From JAVBNC01 sp031551765 (GTDB taxonomy: Bacteria; Desulfobacterota; Desulfovibrionia; Desulfovibrionales; Desulfovibrionaceae), in the NCBI GenBank assembly GCA_031551765.1, contig JAVBNC010000175.1, forward strand, positions 1 through 13,642: a DNA stretch of 13,642 nucleotides, given 5' to 3'. Below are positions 13,500-13,642 of this stretch, piece after piece (position 1 is the first letter of the stretch; every line of letters starts with the position of its first letter). A program made the translations under genes and the position numbers. The notes under the pieces were generated by a model. The model saw only the letters and a program-made list of their open reading frames with translations, did no database searches and was not told the origin of the DNA.

Positions 13500-13642
13500 T
13501 GGACTTCGTCGCGGGGGGGGGTTTTGGGCCGGGGGGTCATGCCAAAGGATTAAAAACGGCCAGAAAAAGCGCCGGGCAGCGCCCGGGGCGCAAAACCGGA
13601 GCTTTGTAAAAAAACAAAAGGAGAGGGAACCCCCCCAGCTCT
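13481..13642. other. Terminal spacer with no gene seen
   Basis: These 162 bp to the window edge contain a run of nine G (13513-13521), a run of seven A (13608-13614) and a run of seven C near the end, besides the hairpins listed. I find no supported coding region. Homopolymer runs of this length are prone to sequencing error. Confidence 0.5.
13564..13586 (-). terminator. Minus-strand terminator for a gene beyond the right edge
   Basis: CCGGGC (13572-13577) and GCCCGG (13581-13586) form a 6-bp stem with loop AGC. Read on the minus strand it is followed by CGC and five T (13568-13564). This is the pattern of an intrinsic terminator and suggests a convergent gene to the right of the window. Confidence 0.5.

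Overview
The window is a GC-rich stretch of bacterial chromosome. The S1 protein sequence, the sulfonate/cysteine lyase cassette and the style of the intergenic repeats suggest a sulfidogenic member of the Desulfovibrionaceae (Desulfovibrio/Bilophila type). This is an inference from family resemblance and was not checked against a database. No rRNA, tRNA, CRISPR array, transposase or prophage gene is visible.

Region 1 (about 1-4160) looks like a catabolic cassette. It holds an IclR-type regulator (117-905, minus), a twelve-helix-class anion/Na+ (DASS/SLC13) transporter (1394-2794, plus) and a PLP-dependent D-cysteine desulfhydrase/L-cysteate sulfo-lyase (CuyA-like, 3005-4024, minus). The lyase has a clear sigma70-type promoter (TTGACA-N17-TATGCT) and a small terminator-like hairpin in its leader. 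The simplest reading is uptake of a sulfonate or sulfur amino acid and release of sulfite or sulfide, with IclR as sensor.

Region 2 (4199-6286, minus) is one large gene for a 695-residue repeat protein without a signal peptide. It has three N-terminal aromatic-rich repeats, a proline-rich linker, two repeats of about 85 residues and a C-terminus like type I secretion substrates, so it is probably a secreted surface protein.

Region 3 (6612-8396) is housekeeping: rpsA (ribosomal protein S1, six S1 domains) followed by a textbook intrinsic terminator. A perfect 7-5-7 dyad lies just upstream of rpsA.

Region 4 (8405-11248) holds a DUF4910/DUF2172 aminopeptidase-like protein and a FemAB/GNAT-like acyltransferase. 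Dispersed structured repeats lie in the spacers around them. Region 5 (11308-13480) holds aspartate-semialdehyde dehydrogenase (asd) and a class IV aminotransferase, both on the plus strand.

The most unusual content is two families of intergenic repeats. Family A (22-121 and 8586-8685) aligns without gaps over 100 nt. It forms a perfect 24-bp hairpin in both copies, and the three base changes between the copies in one arm are each matched by the pairing change in the other arm. Family B (8405-8485 and, inverted, 10094-10250) has a 32-nt identical end and two hairpins; the longer copy carries a 79-nt structured insert in one hairpin loop. The two B copies bracket the DUF4910 gene in inverted orientation.
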